Shown: positions 1 through 8,293, numbered from the stretch's first letter. The stretch: DNA of 64,000 nt from an uncultured Eubacteriales bacterium (GCA_934394855.1 CAKRRH010000001.1:62001-126000), one strand, 5' to 3'. The notes: generated by a model not told the origin, from the letters alone. Translations and numbers: made by a program.

Positions 1-1093
1 GGTTGATTGTCGGAGCAATGATTCCCTCGTTGAGAGTCTTGATTGCCGCAATCGCTTCGATCGCACCTGCGGCACCGAGCAAATGACCTGTCATTGACTT
101 TGTCGAGCTGATATGAAGGTCATATGCCTTGTCGCCGAATACATTTTTGAATGCGTGTGTTTCGGTAAGGTCGTTAAGATGAGTACCTGTGCCGTGAGCG
201 TTGATATAAATATTCTTAGCATCAACCTCGCCGCTTGTCGAAAGCGCAAGCTCGATTGCTTTTGCCGAATGTTTGGCTTCGGGGTCGGGTGCCGTTACAT
301 GATGAGCGTCGCACGTCGAACCATAGCCGCATACCTCGGCATAGATCTTAGCACCGCGGTTTACTGCGTGTTCATATTCCTCAAGAATGAGCGCACCTGC
401 ACCCTCACCCATTACGAATCCTCCGCGGCGCTTGTCAAACGGCAATGACGCAGCGTTCGGATCGTCGCTCGGAGTAAGCGCCAAGCAGTTGCCGAATCCC
501 GCAAGAGTAAGCGGAGCGATTGCCGCTTCCGTGCCGCCTGCAATGATTGCAGTTGCATATCCGTCACGAATCGCACGATATGCTTCGCCGACTGCCGTTG
601 TGCCTGTTGCACAAGCCGTTGAAATTGCAATGTTCGGACCGAATGCCTTAAAACGAATCGCAATGTTGCCTGCCGCAATGTTATAGATCATCTTTGAAAC
701 GAACTGCGGAGTTACTCTCCTCGGACCTTTTTCAAGCAGAGATTGATGTTCCTTGCAAAATGTTTCAAATCCGCCGATGCCCGAACCGAAATATACACCG
801 AATTCGTCGTGGTCGATGTTTTCCATGATGTCGCTGTCGTCTACCGCCTGCTGTGCCGCATAGAGCGCATATTGAACAAACGGGTCTGTCTTTCTGACAG
901 TCATTTTGTCAATCAGCAAAGTGGGTTCAAAGTTTTTAAGCTGGGCTGCAAGTGTATATTTGAATTCGCTGACATCAAACGATTCGATTTTCGCAATTCC
1001 GTTTACACCGTTTTTCAGTGAATTCCAATATTCCTCAACGCTGTTGCCGACCGGGGTTACAGCGCCGAGACCTGTTACAACTACTCTTTTCAT
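1..1093 (-). CDS. fabF: 3-oxoacyl-ACP synthase II (partial, 3' end off window)
   Basis: Condensing enzyme that extends acyl-ACP with malonyl-ACP in type II fatty-acid synthesis. The product begins MKRVVVTGLGAVTPVGNS. It shows the catalytic cysteine in STACATGT and both catalytic histidines, in NAHGTGT and in SMTGHLLGAAGA. About 364 codons are present against a usual 410 or so, so roughly the last 50 residues lie beyond the left edge. It is the last gene seen of the fab operon, 25 nt after fabG. The start at 1093 is an ATG preceded by a GGAGGA-type ribosome binding site. The family call is firm. Confidence 0.96.
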   Translation of the reverse strand, partial: MKRVVVTGLGAVTPVGNSVEEYWNSLKNGVNGIAKIESFDVSEFKYTLAAQLKNFEPTLLIDKMTVRKTDPFVQYALYAAQQAVDDSDIMENIDHDEFGVYFGSGIGGFETFCKEHQSLLEKGPRRVTPQFVSKMIYNIAAGNIAIRFKAFGPNIAISTACATGTTAVGEAYRAIRDGYATAIIAGGTEAAIAPLTLAGFGNCLALTPSDDPNAASLPFDKRRGGFVMGEGAGALILEEYEHAVNRGAKIYAEVCGYGSTCDAHHVTAPDPEAKHSAKAIELALSTSGEVDAKNIYINAHGTGTHLNDLTETHAFKNVFGDKAYDLHISSTKSMTGHLLGAAGAIEAIAAIKTLNEGIIAPTIN

Positions 1094-1118
1094 TGATTAC
1101 AGTCCTCCAAATTCAAAA

Positions 1119-1853
1119 TTACATTGCGAGTCCGCCGTCAATGCGGATGACTTCGCCTGTGATATAGTTAGCTTTGTCAGAGCAAAGGAATGTTACAAGC
1201 TCTGCAACCTCTTCGGGTTCGCCCATTCGTTTCATCGGGAGCGAATTGAGAGTCTTTTCGTCCTCTGCAAATCTTTCGGTCATTTTTGTCTTAATGAATC
1301 CCGGTGCTACCGCATTGCAGCAAACGCCTCTTGCCGCAAGCTCCTTTGCAACCGATTTTGTGATTCCGACAAGTCCTGCTTTTGAGGCAGAATAATTTAC
1401 CTGACCTGCGTTGCCCATGAGACCGGAAACCGAGCTCATGTTGACGATTTTGCCGCTTCTTTGTTTAGCGAAAAGCGGATAAACCTGTTTGATCGTGTTA
1501 AATACACCCTTTAAATTAACATTTATTACGCTGTCAAACTCCGATTCCTTCATGCCGAGCATCAGCTTATCTCTTGTGATTCCTGCATTGTTCACCAAAA
1601 TGTCGATATGACCGAAGTCTTTGACGATTTCTCCGAATACTTCCTTTGTTGCTTCAAAATTTGAAACATCGCAGCTATATGCCTTTGCTTTTACGCCGAA
1701 ACCGTTAAGAATATCAATTATTTCAACAGCATTTTCGGGTGCGCTGATGTCAAGTACCGCAACATCTGCGCCGTTTTCACCGAGCTTCTTGGCAATCTCC
1801 ATTCCGATTCCCTGATAACCGCCTGTTACAACAGCTGTCTTTCCGCTTAACAT
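1119..1853 (-). CDS. fabG: 3-oxoacyl-ACP reductase
   Basis: NADPH-dependent reduction of 3-oxoacyl-ACP, the first reductive step of the elongation cycle. It is a 244-residue classical short-chain dehydrogenase. The N-terminal nucleotide-binding motif TGGYQGIG, the NNAG motif near residue 88, the catalytic serine (NMSSVSG) and the YSASK catalytic Tyr/Lys motif are all visible. Length is typical. It lies between fabD (18 nt upstream) and fabF (25 nt downstream), which fixes its role as FabG rather than another SDR. Confidence 0.97.
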   Translation of the reverse strand: MLSGKTAVVTGGYQGIGMEIAKKLGENGADVAVLDISAPENAVEIIDILNGFGVKAKAYSCDVSNFEATKEVFGEIVKDFGHIDILVNNAGITRDKLMLGMKESEFDSVINVNLKGVFNTIKQVYPLFAKQRSGKIVNMSSVSGLMGNAGQVNYSASKAGLVGITKSVAKELAARGVCCNAVAPGFIKTKMTERFAEDEKTLNSLPMKRMGEPEEVAELVTFLCSDKANYITGEVIRIDGGLAM

Positions 1854-1871
1854 ATCTTTGCCCTCTCTTTA

Positions 1872-2789
1872 TTATAATTCGGATTTGATTTTCTCAATAT
1901 CCTCTTTGTTTTCGCATTTATAAATCTTGACACCGTCAACGCCTGCGGTAATCTTTTGGCAAAGCTTCATCAAAACATTGCCCACGCCGACCTCGATGAA
2001 TGTGTCATAACCGTTTTCGAGCAAATCCTTGATGATCATTTCCCAGTGAACCGGGTGATTTATCTGCTCTTTGAGCAATGATTTAACATCATCGCCATAC
2101 GGTTTTGCCGTGTAGTTTGAATATGCCGTGATTTTGGGCGCATTTATCTCTGCGCTTTCGAGCACTTCGCCGAATTCCGCCGACGCACTGTTCATGAACG
2201 GCGAATGGAATCCTCCGCTGACCTTCAGCGGCAATGCTCTTCCTCCGGCATTTTTGATTTCTGCCGAAAATTCCTCAAAATATTCCGGCTTGCCCGAAAC
2301 AACAAGCTGTCCCGAACAGTTATAGTTTACAGGATAGATATGCTCATATTTATCGCAAATATCCTCGACTGTTTTGTTGTCAAGCTTGACAACCGCAAGC
2401 ATTGACGCCGGATTTTCCTTTGACGCCTTTGCCATTGCCGATCCTCGTTTTGTCGCAAGCTCAAAGCCCTGCATATATGAATATGCGCCGCAAAGTGCGA
2501 GCGACGGGATCTCACCGAGTGAGAAGCCTGCGCACGCATTCGGCTCGATTCCCTCGGATTTCAGTGCAACAGCCGCCGCAAGATCGGCAAGATAAAGACA
2601 CGGCTGTGTGTTTTCGGTCATTTTCAAGGTCGCCTCGTCGCCCTCAAAGCATTGAGCGAGCGTTCCCGGACGCTGTTTTTCAGCATCATCGAACAAAGCC
2701 TTTACTTCATTGTAATTATCATAAAGCTCCTTGCCCATTCCGACGTGCTGAGCGCCTTGACCTGAAAACATAAACGCAATTTTACTCAT
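1872..2789 (-). CDS. fabD: Malonyl-CoA:ACP transacylase
   Basis: Loads the malonyl group from CoA onto ACP for fatty-acid chain extension. The 305-residue product has the FSGQGAQ N-terminal motif and the serine nucleophile elbow GFSLGE near residue 94. A catalytic His follows in GFHSPFM and a late GVGNVL motif near the end. Length matches the family. It sits between fabK and fabG with gaps of about 20 nt, consistent with one transcript. Confidence 0.97.
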   Translation of the reverse strand: MSKIAFMFSGQGAQHVGMGKELYDNYNEVKALFDDAEKQRPGTLAQCFEGDEATLKMTENTQPCLYLADLAAAVALKSEGIEPNACAGFSLGEIPSLALCGAYSYMQGFELATKRGSAMAKASKENPASMLAVVKLDNKTVEDICDKYEHIYPVNYNCSGQLVVSGKPEYFEEFSAEIKNAGGRALPLKVSGGFHSPFMNSASAEFGEVLESAEINAPKITAYSNYTAKPYGDDVKSLLKEQINHPVHWEMIIKDLLENGYDTFIEVGVGNVLMKLCQKITAGVDGVKIYKCENKEDIEKIKSEL

Positions 2790-2813
2790 TTTTACTGCCT
2801 CCGTCCAAATTGA

Positions 2814-3764
2814 TTATTCGGTATAGTCCGCAGCGCCTTTGAGCAGTTTTTCTGCGCCGTCGCACATTGATTTAATGATTTCAGCACACGGTTTTGTTTC
2901 ATTTACAAGACCGCTGATCTGACCTGCCAAAAAGCAACCTTCTTTTGTATCGCCCTCAACAGCCGCTTTTCTGAGCGCACCGACGCCGAGCTCTGCGACC
3001 GATTCCGGAGTAGCCTCGGGAGCATATTCGAATGCCTGGAAATTGCGGCTGAAACGGTTTTTGATGCAGCGGCAGGTGTTTCCGCCGAATCTTCTGCCCG
3101 TTGTGATCGTGTCGATGTCGTTTGCTTTAAGGACCATCTGTTTGTAGTTTTCATGAACATTACATTCATCAGCGCAAAGGAAAACTGTTCCGCACTGAAC
3201 GCCGACAGCACCGAGCATCATTGATGCTGCCATGCCTCTGCCGTCCGCAATGCCGCCTGCGGCGATTACCGGAATGTTCACACTGCTGCAAACCTGCGGA
3301 ACGAGCGTCATTGTCGTCAGCTCACCGATGTGACCGCCTGATTCCTGACCCTCGGCAATTACCGCATATGCTCCGGCTTTCTCAACCTTGCGAGCCTGTG
3401 CAACGCTTGCGATTACCGGAATTACGATAACTCCGGCTTCCTGCCACATTTTCATGTATTTTGTGGGATTGCCCGCACCAGTGGTTACGACCTTGACCTT
3501 TTCTTCGGCAATTATCTGTGCAACCTCGTCGGCAAACGGGCTCATCAGCATGACATTAACGCCGAACGGCTTGTCGGTCTTTTCTCTTGCGATTTTGATC
3601 TGCTCACGCAAATATTCCGCATTTGCGTTCATCGCCGAGATGATACCGAGTCCTCCTGCATTAGAAACCGCTGCGGCAAGCTCGCCGTCTGCGATCCATG
3701 CCATTCCTCCCTGAAACACGGGATATTTTATCCCCAAATCTTTACACAAACATGACTTTATCAT
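2814..3764 (-). CDS. fabK: Enoyl-ACP reductase II (FMN-dependent)
   Basis: Catalyses the last reductive step of the elongation cycle using FMN and NAD(P)H. It belongs to the nitronate monooxygenase/FabK TIM-barrel family: PVFQGGMAWI at the N-terminus, the EGQESGGHIG phosphate-binding motif and the AAGGIADGRG motif. No FabI-type SDR reductase is present nearby, so FabK is probably the enoyl reductase for this operon. It is 316 residues, within the family's usual 310-320, and lies between acpP and fabD. Confidence 0.95.
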   Translation of the reverse strand: MIKSCLCKDLGIKYPVFQGGMAWIADGELAAAVSNAGGLGIISAMNANAEYLREQIKIAREKTDKPFGVNVMLMSPFADEVAQIIAEEKVKVVTTGAGNPTKYMKMWQEAGVIVIPVIASVAQARKVEKAGAYAVIAEGQESGGHIGELTTMTLVPQVCSSVNIPVIAAGGIADGRGMAASMMLGAVGVQCGTVFLCADECNVHENYKQMVLKANDIDTITTGRRFGGNTCRCIKNRFSRNFQAFEYAPEATPESVAELGVGALRKAAVEGDTKEGCFLAGQISGLVNETKPCAEIIKSMCDGAEKLLKGAADYTE

Positions 3765-3801
3765 GACAGTTTTCCTTTCGTGCGCTTAAATTTTGTCAGA
3801 A

Positions 3802-4023
3802 TTATTTCTGAGCTTCTTCTACCTTTTTAACGAAATCGCCGACTGTTTCAAGCGATGTGTCCATCTCAAGCTCAACGCCGAATTCATCTTCAACGTTCAT
3901 GAGCATTTCTGTGATGTCGAGCGAATCGATTCCGAGATCTGCAAATTTTGTTTCAGCTTTGATTTCGCTTACGTCGCAATCTACCTTTTCTGCGAGCATT
4001 TCTGCGATTTTTTCGAATACCAT
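3802..4023 (-). CDS. acpP: Acyl carrier protein
   Basis: Small acidic carrier protein that holds growing acyl chains on a 4'-phosphopantetheine arm. The attachment serine is residue 34 in the motif GIDSLDITEM. The protein is 73 residues with the usual three-helix, Glu/Asp-rich composition. It lies between fabH and fabK, the normal place in clostridial fab operons. An upstream AAAGGAG ribosome binding site supports the ATG at 4023. Confidence 0.97.
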   Translation of the reverse strand: MVFEKIAEMLAEKVDCDVSEIKAETKFADLGIDSLDITEMLMNVEDEFGVELEMDTSLETVGDFVKKVEEAQK

Positions 4024-4082
4024 AATAAATTCTCCTTTTAAATAAAAAGTTTAATATATATCAGCGAATTTTCTTCGCCGAC

Positions 4083-5036
4083 TTACCATTTAATGAGGCA
4101 TGACGCACTTGCAAGTCCGCCGCCGAACGCCGACAATACTACCAAATCGCCCTTTTTGAGTCCGCCTGCACGGTTGAGCTCGTCGAGTGCGATCGGAATT
4201 GAGGCGCTTGATGTGTTGCCGTATTTTTCAATGTTTACAAAGAACTTGTCCGCGTCCATCTTGAGTCTTGATACCGCAAAGTCGATTATTCTGCGGTTTG
4301 CCTGATGAAGGACAACATGATCGACATCTTCTTTAGTAAGGCCGTTTCTCTCAAGAAGCTCGGGAATGTCGTGGGTGATCGAGTTGACGGCAAACTTGAA
4401 GGTTTCCTGACCTGCCATATGAACATATGGGTTGACCTGCTCGGGTGTATACCACGGTGAACAGCCGATGAACTGAGGAATGTTGATTACCTCGTCGCCG
4501 CCCTGAACCTTGAATGTCGAGTCAATATATCCGTCGCCTTCGGTCAAAACAGCCGCTCCTGCACCGTCGCCGAAAATTACGCAGGTGCTGCGGTCCGACC
4601 AGTCAATGATGCGGCTCATGCGCTCAGCGCCGACAACCAAAATTTTCTTTGCCTTGCCTCTCGCAAAATAGCCTGCCGCCGTGTCAAGCAAGAATATGAA
4701 CGCGCTGCAAGCGGCATTGATGTCATATGCCATGCAGTCAACGCCGAGATAGTGCTGAATCATGCACGCAGTGTTCGGCGAAACAGTTTCGCCGCTGACG
4801 GTCGCAACCAAAATCATATCAAGCTCAGACTTGTCAACTCCCGCATTTTCAAGAGCGTTAAGCGCCGCTTTGTAGCCCATTTGAGCCGCCGTTTCGTCAG
4901 TGCTGATGTGACGCTGATGAATTCCGACTCGCTTGCTGATCCATTCGTCGTTTGTGTCAACGATCTTCGCAAGATCATCGTTTGTAACTATTTTTTCGGG
5001 AACATACATACCCGTTCCCGCAATGTTAAATGACAT
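4083..5036 (-). CDS. fabH: 3-oxoacyl-ACP synthase III
   Basis: Initiates fatty-acid synthesis by condensing acetyl- (or branched acyl-) CoA with malonyl-ACP. The catalytic Cys is in NAACSAF, the His in VLHQANRRI and the Asn in YGNTSSASIP. I start it at the ATG at 5036 (MSFNIAGTGMYVPEK) because a GAAAGG site lies about 11 nt upstream and the N-terminus then matches the family. An in-frame ATG at 5084 would add 16 unrelated residues and has no ribosome binding site. It is the first gene of the operon, and 248 nt of regulatory DNA separate it from the divergent sigma factor gene. Confidence 0.96.
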   Translation of the reverse strand: MSFNIAGTGMYVPEKIVTNDDLAKIVDTNDEWISKRVGIHQRHISTDETAAQMGYKAALNALENAGVDKSELDMILVATVSGETVSPNTACMIQHYLGVDCMAYDINAACSAFIFLLDTAAGYFARGKAKKILVVGAERMSRIIDWSDRSTCVIFGDGAGAAVLTEGDGYIDSTFKVQGGDEVINIPQFIGCSPWYTPEQVNPYVHMAGQETFKFAVNSITHDIPELLERNGLTKEDVDHVVLHQANRRIIDFAVSRLKMDADKFFVNIEKYGNTSSASIPIALDELNRAGGLKKGDLVVLSAFGGGLASASCLIKW

Positions 5037-5136
5037 ATCCGTTTCAACCTTTCGCAGCAGATATTCTGCATTATTGTTCGACAAAGGAGATGAAAATATT
5101 GAAAAAACACGGTAAAAATACCATATTTACCTTTGT

Positions 5137-5187
5137 CTTACTAAAAGTAAGTACAAACGATTACAAAAAAGTTACAACTTTTGTCGA
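5137..5187 (-). promoter_or_regulatory. Candidate fab operon promoter with two palindromes
   Basis: On the minus strand TCGACA (5187-5182) and TGTAAT (5165-5160) are separated by 16 nt. The spacer is almost filled by a palindrome at 5167-5182, with arms AAAAGTT and AACTTTT and a 2-nt centre. A second palindrome, CTTACTAAAAGTAAG, lies at 5137-5151 just downstream of the predicted start point. This is the arrangement expected for a repressor-controlled promoter. Neither palindrome matches the FapR or FabT consensus as I remember them, so the regulator is unknown. Confidence 0.45.
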
Positions 5188-5228
5188 AATATAAAAATTA
5201 ACTTTTTATGAACAACAGCGTAACCGTT

Positions 5229-5257
5229 TTGACAAAACAAGCACTAACATATATAAT
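5229..5257 (+). promoter_or_regulatory. Consensus sigma-A promoter of the ECF sigma operon
   Basis: TTGACA at 5229-5234, a 17-nt spacer and TATAAT at 5252-5257 form a perfect consensus promoter. Transcription would begin near 5264, leaving a leader of only about 20-30 nt. The AGGAGG at 5258-5263 is therefore probably upstream of the transcript start and is not a ribosome binding site. Confidence 0.85.
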
Positions 5258-5284
5258 AGGAGGTATGAAAGAAGAGACTGCGAG

Positions 5285-5812
5285 GTGATTTTGAAAAACA
5301 TGAAAGACATATTTGAAGAGATTTATCGGGATTATTTTCAAAGAGTCTACGCATTTCTTTTCAAAATGACCGCAAACCCCGATCTTGCCGAGGAGCTTAC
5401 TCAGGAAACATTCTATCAGGCGTTTGTTTCGTTTCATCGGTTCGAGGGTAAATGCGACATTTTCACCTGGCTTGCGTCGATTGCAAAGCATACCTATTAC
5501 AAGTTTTTGAAGAAGAACAAGCTCGGATTTGACACGCTTGACATCACCGAGCTTGAAAGCTATTGTTTAGACGACGACAGCGCAAATCCGCAAACTGCGG
5601 TGCAAAATAAAAATATGCGTGAAACGGTCAGCCGTTTTGTGGGTGATCTGCCTGAAAAATACCGTGATGTCGTCTTGTTGAGAATTTATGCGGATATGCC
5701 CTTTTCACAAATTGCGGCGTCGCTTAAAATTACCGAGAATTCCGCAAAGGTTATCTTTTTCAGAGCAAAAAAAATGTTATCGGAGGATTTAAAAGATGAA
5801 TTTACCGTGTGA
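5285..5812 (+). CDS. ECF-type RNA polymerase sigma factor
   Basis: Alternative sigma factor of the extracytoplasmic-function type, 175 residues. Region 2 covers about residues 10-80 (LAEELTQETFYQAF, then FTWLASIAKHTYYKFL). Region 4 is at about 120-170 (LPEKYRDVVLLRIYADMPFSQIAASLKITENSAKVIFFRAKKML). The start is uncertain between GTG 5285, TTG 5291 and ATG 5300, all in one frame. The GAGGTG at 5282-5287 best serves TTG 5291. It overlaps the next gene, an anti-sigma factor, by 17 nt, the usual sign of a coupled sigma/anti-sigma pair. A consensus housekeeping promoter drives it. The target regulon cannot be told from here. Confidence 0.93.
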   Translation: MILKNMKDIFEEIYRDYFQRVYAFLFKMTANPDLAEELTQETFYQAFVSFHRFEGKCDIFTWLASIAKHTYYKFLKKNKLGFDTLDITELESYCLDDDSANPQTAVQNKNMRETVSRFVGDLPEKYRDVVLLRIYADMPFSQIAASLKITENSAKVIFFRAKKMLSEDLKDEFTV

Positions 5813-6134
5813 TGTTGTAATGGATCTTGTCGGGCTTTACAAGGACCGACTTGCAAGCGAGCAAAGCGCAAAGGCAATCGAGGAGCATCTCAAAACCTGC
5901 CCGTCATGCAGCAAATATTACAAAATGTACGATTCAATTGAGAAAAAAGTCTCAAAAGTCGAGCCGCAAATGCCGAATATTTCATTCGGTGACGACAGAA
6001 AATATTTAAAAATATCTCACAGACTGCGCAAAAACAGACAGAGGACAATGGCGATTATTGCAGCCGTCGCAGGCGTGTCTGCAACTTTGACCGCAGTTAA
6101 TATTATCAAGCTTTTTTCAAATAACAACAACTAA
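5796..6134 (+). CDS. Zinc-finger anti-sigma factor (membrane-anchored)
   Basis: Predicted partner that holds the preceding ECF sigma factor inactive at the membrane. The N-terminal half carries a zf-HC2-like motif, an early Cys followed by EEHLKTCPSC (H-x3-C-x2-C), typical of ZAS-domain anti-sigma factors. A basic stretch (RLRKNRQR) leads into one transmembrane segment at about residues 83-105. Only a few residues remain outside, so there is no sensor domain. Its start codon lies inside the sigma gene, indicating translational coupling. It is 112 residues. Confidence 0.85.
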   Translation: MNLPCDVVMDLVGLYKDRLASEQSAKAIEEHLKTCPSCSKYYKMYDSIEKKVSKVEPQMPNISFGDDRKYLKISHRLRKNRQRTMAIIAAVAGVSATLTAVNIIKLFSNNNN

Positions 6135-6158
6135 ATCATCGAAAGGATCTGAAACAAA

Positions 6159-6992
6159 ATGAGCGAAGAATGTACTCATAACTGCGAAAGCTGTTCTTCA
6201 AACTGCTCGGAAAGAACAAGAGAAAGCTTCATTGAAAACCCGCATGAGCAGTCGCATATTAAAAAAGTAATCGGCGTTGTGTCGGGTAAAGGCGGCGTCG
6301 GAAAATCACTTGTCACCGGAATGAGCGCGGTAATCGCCGCAAGAGACGGTTACAAAACCGCTGTGCTTGACGCTGATATCACAGGTCCGTCAATTCCGAA
6401 AATGTTCGGGATTCATGAAAAAGCGACCGGCAATGACAGCGGAATTTTTCCTGTCGAGTCAAGAATGGGCACAAAGGTAATGTCGCTCAATCTTCTCACG
6501 GAAAACGAAACCGACCCGGCGATTTGGCGAGGCCCGATCATCGCAGGCACCGTCAAGCAGTTCTGGACCGATGTAATTTGGGGCGATGTTGACTTCATGT
6601 TTGTCGACATGCCTCCCGGAACGGGCGATGTTCCGCTGACTGTGTTCCAGTCGATTCCCGTTGACGGCATCATCATTGTAACCTCACCGCAGGAGCTTGT
6701 TTCAATGATCGTTGAAAAGGCGGTCAAAATGGCCAACATGATGAATGTGCCGATTTTGGGAATCGTTGAAAACATGAGCTATGCGGTTTGCCCCGATTGC
6801 GGCAGAAAAATCAACATTTTCGGCGAAAGCCACATTGAAGCAATTGCCCGTGAGAATGATCTTTCGATTCTCGGCAAAATCCCGATGGATCCGGCACTTG
6901 CAAATAACTGCGACAACGGGCTGATTGAACTGTTTGAGGGCGAATGGCTAAATTCGCTGTCAGACATTTATTACAACATGATAAACGGCTGA
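6159..6992 (+). CDS. Mrp/NBP35-family ATP-binding protein (Fe-S carrier type)
   Basis: P-loop ATPase of the Mrp/ApbC group, thought to carry iron-sulfur clusters to apoproteins. The deviant Walker A motif KGGVGKS begins near residue 44. VDMPPGTGD forms the Walker B region, and the CPDC pair that bridges a cluster in a dimer is in SYAVCPDCGRKI. The N-terminus has a short Cys-rich extension (CTHNCESCSSNC), common in clostridial members. It is 277 residues. It follows the anti-sigma gene by 24 nt and may share its transcript, although the functions seem unrelated. Confidence 0.93.
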   Translation: MSEECTHNCESCSSNCSERTRESFIENPHEQSHIKKVIGVVSGKGGVGKSLVTGMSAVIAARDGYKTAVLDADITGPSIPKMFGIHEKATGNDSGIFPVESRMGTKVMSLNLLTENETDPAIWRGPIIAGTVKQFWTDVIWGDVDFMFVDMPPGTGDVPLTVFQSIPVDGIIIVTSPQELVSMIVEKAVKMANMMNVPILGIVENMSYAVCPDCGRKINIFGESHIEAIARENDLSILGKIPMDPALANNCDNGLIELFEGEWLNSLSDIYYNMING

Positions 6993-7020
6993 TTTTTTGG
7001 AATAATTAAATAAATTCGGC

Positions 7021-7071
7021 AAATACTCTTTGTTAGAAAGGATTGATTTTCTTGACTAACAAAGAGTATTT
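7021..7071 (+). promoter_or_regulatory. Perfect 16-bp inverted repeat enclosing spoVAC ribosome binding site and start
   Basis: Bases 7021-7036 (AAATACTCTTTGTTAG) and 7056-7071 (CTAACAAAGAGTATTT) are exact reverse complements. The 19-nt loop at 7037-7055 holds the AAAGG ribosome binding site and the TTG start codon, and the right arm is coding sequence for the first residues. In mRNA this would be a stable 16-bp stem around the start site. No T-run follows, so it is not an intrinsic terminator. It could occlude or present the start site, or protect the 5' end. Confidence 0.75.
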
Positions 7072-7492
7072 TGATATGACCAAAAAAGCCTCTCCGGGTT
7101 CAAAATCGGTGAAGAATTGCCTGAATGCATTTTGGGTCGGCGGACTGATTTGCCTACTTGGTCAACTGCTGCTTGATTTATATGAAAACGTGCTGAAAAC
7201 GGAGCAAAATTCGGCGTCAACGCTCGTTTCAATGTCGCTTATCACCATCTCAATCATTTTAACAGCGCTCGGTCTCTATCAAAAAATCGCAAAATTCGCA
7301 GGAGCCGGCACGCTCGTGCCGATCACGGGCTTTGCAAACGCAATGTCATCCCCCGCAATCGAGTTTAAACCTGAGGGTCATGTTTTGGGGATCGGCACGA
7401 ACCTCTTTTCGATCGCAGGCCCCGTAATCGTCTTTGGCGTTGTCGCCTCTGTCGCATACGGCATTGTGATTTTCGTTGTAAAAATGTTTTAA
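7052..7492 (+). CDS. spoVAC: Stage V sporulation protein AC family
   Basis: Inner-membrane protein of the SpoVA channel, which moves Ca-dipicolinic acid during sporulation and germination. The family signature is clear: FWVGGLICLLGQLL, the GTLVPITGFANAM motif and EFKPEGHVLGIGTNLF, with four or so membrane segments. I start it at TTG 7052 (MTNKEYFDM...). The N-terminus then aligns in length with Bacillus SpoVAC and an AGAAAGG site lies 10 nt upstream. ATG 7076 is an alternative. No spoVAD or spoVAE follows here, so it is a solitary copy. The start sits in a hairpin loop (7021-7071). Confidence 0.9.
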   Translation: MTNKEYFDMTKKASPGSKSVKNCLNAFWVGGLICLLGQLLLDLYENVLKTEQNSASTLVSMSLITISIILTALGLYQKIAKFAGAGTLVPITGFANAMSSPAIEFKPEGHVLGIGTNLFSIAGPVIVFGVVASVAYGIVIFVVKMF

Positions 7493-7505
7493 TAAACAGC
7501 TCACA

Positions 7506-7543
7506 GACGGCATATCGGTTTTTATACTCTATGCCGTCTTTTA
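7506..7543 (+). terminator. Intrinsic terminator after spoVAC
   Basis: GACGGCATA (7506-7514) pairs with TATGCCGTC (7530-7538), followed by TTTTATT. It closes the sigma-mrp-spoVAC unit. Confidence 0.85.
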
Positions 7544-7609
7544 TTATCTATTATTCACTCAAACAAATATATAAATCGCAATATTTTATATAATATTAAC
7601 AAAAGCTTC

Positions 7610-7638
7610 TTGATTTTCGGATAAAAATATGGTATTAT
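7610..7638 (+). promoter_or_regulatory. Promoter of the cytidylate-kinase-like gene
   Basis: TTGATT (7610-7615), 17 nt, TATTAT (7633-7638). It lies about 30 nt upstream of the start codon and downstream of a terminator, so the gene is a separate transcription unit. Confidence 0.65.
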
Positions 7639-7669
7639 GAATACAGATTAGAAAAAGGAGTTGTTTTTT

Positions 7670-8293
7670 ATGTCATGCAAAACAATAATCACGATAGGTC
7701 GTCAATATGGCAGTGGCGGTCATGAAATAGGTGAGAAATTGGCTGAAAAACTCGGTATTCCTTTTTATGACAAGCAGTTGCTCAAGGTTGCGGCAAAGCA
7801 CAGCGGACTCATGGAACAGGTAATCGACAGCTTTGATGAAAAACCCGATAAAAGCTTTCTCTATTCATTGGTGGTCGATCCCTATTCGGCTCTCAACATG
7901 GGCGGCTATGAAAATTCGCTAAACTACAAGGTCGTTTCGGCTTCATTTGACGCAATTAAAAAGATTGCTTCCGAGGGCGCTTGCGTAATAATCGGACGGT
8001 GTGCGGACTATGCGCTTGAGGATTATGATAACTGCATCAGCGTGTTCATCACAGCGCCGCTCAAGGTCAGATGCGAGAGAATAATGCAGCGTCGTGAGAT
8101 TATGTATAACGAGGCTTTGTCGGCTATCAAAAAGACAGACAAACAAAGAGAGAGCTATTATAATTTCTATTCCGCTAAAAAATGGGGCAACATCAACAGT
8201 TATGACATGGTCATCAACAGCCACATTTTGGGAATCGACGGAACCGCCGATCTCATTCGTGACTTTGTAATCGAAAAAGAGAAAAACAGATAA
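7670..8293 (+). CDS. Cytidylate kinase-like family protein
   Basis: P-loop protein resembling the AAA-type cytidylate kinase family (Cytidylate_kin2), 207 residues. The nucleotide-binding region at the N-terminus is ITIGRQYGSGGHEIGEKLAEKLG, followed by FYDKQLL, which resembles the nucleoside monophosphate-binding segment. CVIIGRCADY and an Arg-rich lid (RCERIMQRREIM) follow. The ATG at 7670 is chosen because AAAAAGGAG ends 9 nt before it. A true CMP kinase domain is encoded elsewhere in the window (28639-30006), so this paralogue may act on another substrate. That last point is inference. Confidence 0.85.
   Translation: MSCKTIITIGRQYGSGGHEIGEKLAEKLGIPFYDKQLLKVAAKHSGLMEQVIDSFDEKPDKSFLYSLVVDPYSALNMGGYENSLNYKVVSASFDAIKKIASEGACVIIGRCADYALEDYDNCISVFITAPLKVRCERIMQRREIMYNEALSAIKKTDKQRESYYNFYSAKKWGNINSYDMVINSHILGIDGTADLIRDFVIEKEKNR

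Noticed and set aside
5265..5288. A seven-codon ORF (MKEETAR) directly after AGGAGG, before the sigma factor
   Set aside because: The AGGAGG lies between the -10 box and the expected transcript start, so it is probably not in the mRNA, and its spacing to the ATG is only one base.
7670..8293. Calling the 7670 gene the housekeeping CMP kinase (cmk)
   Set aside because: A full CMP kinase domain is present in the cmk-plsC fusion at 28639-30006. The 7670 protein belongs to a different, divergent family.
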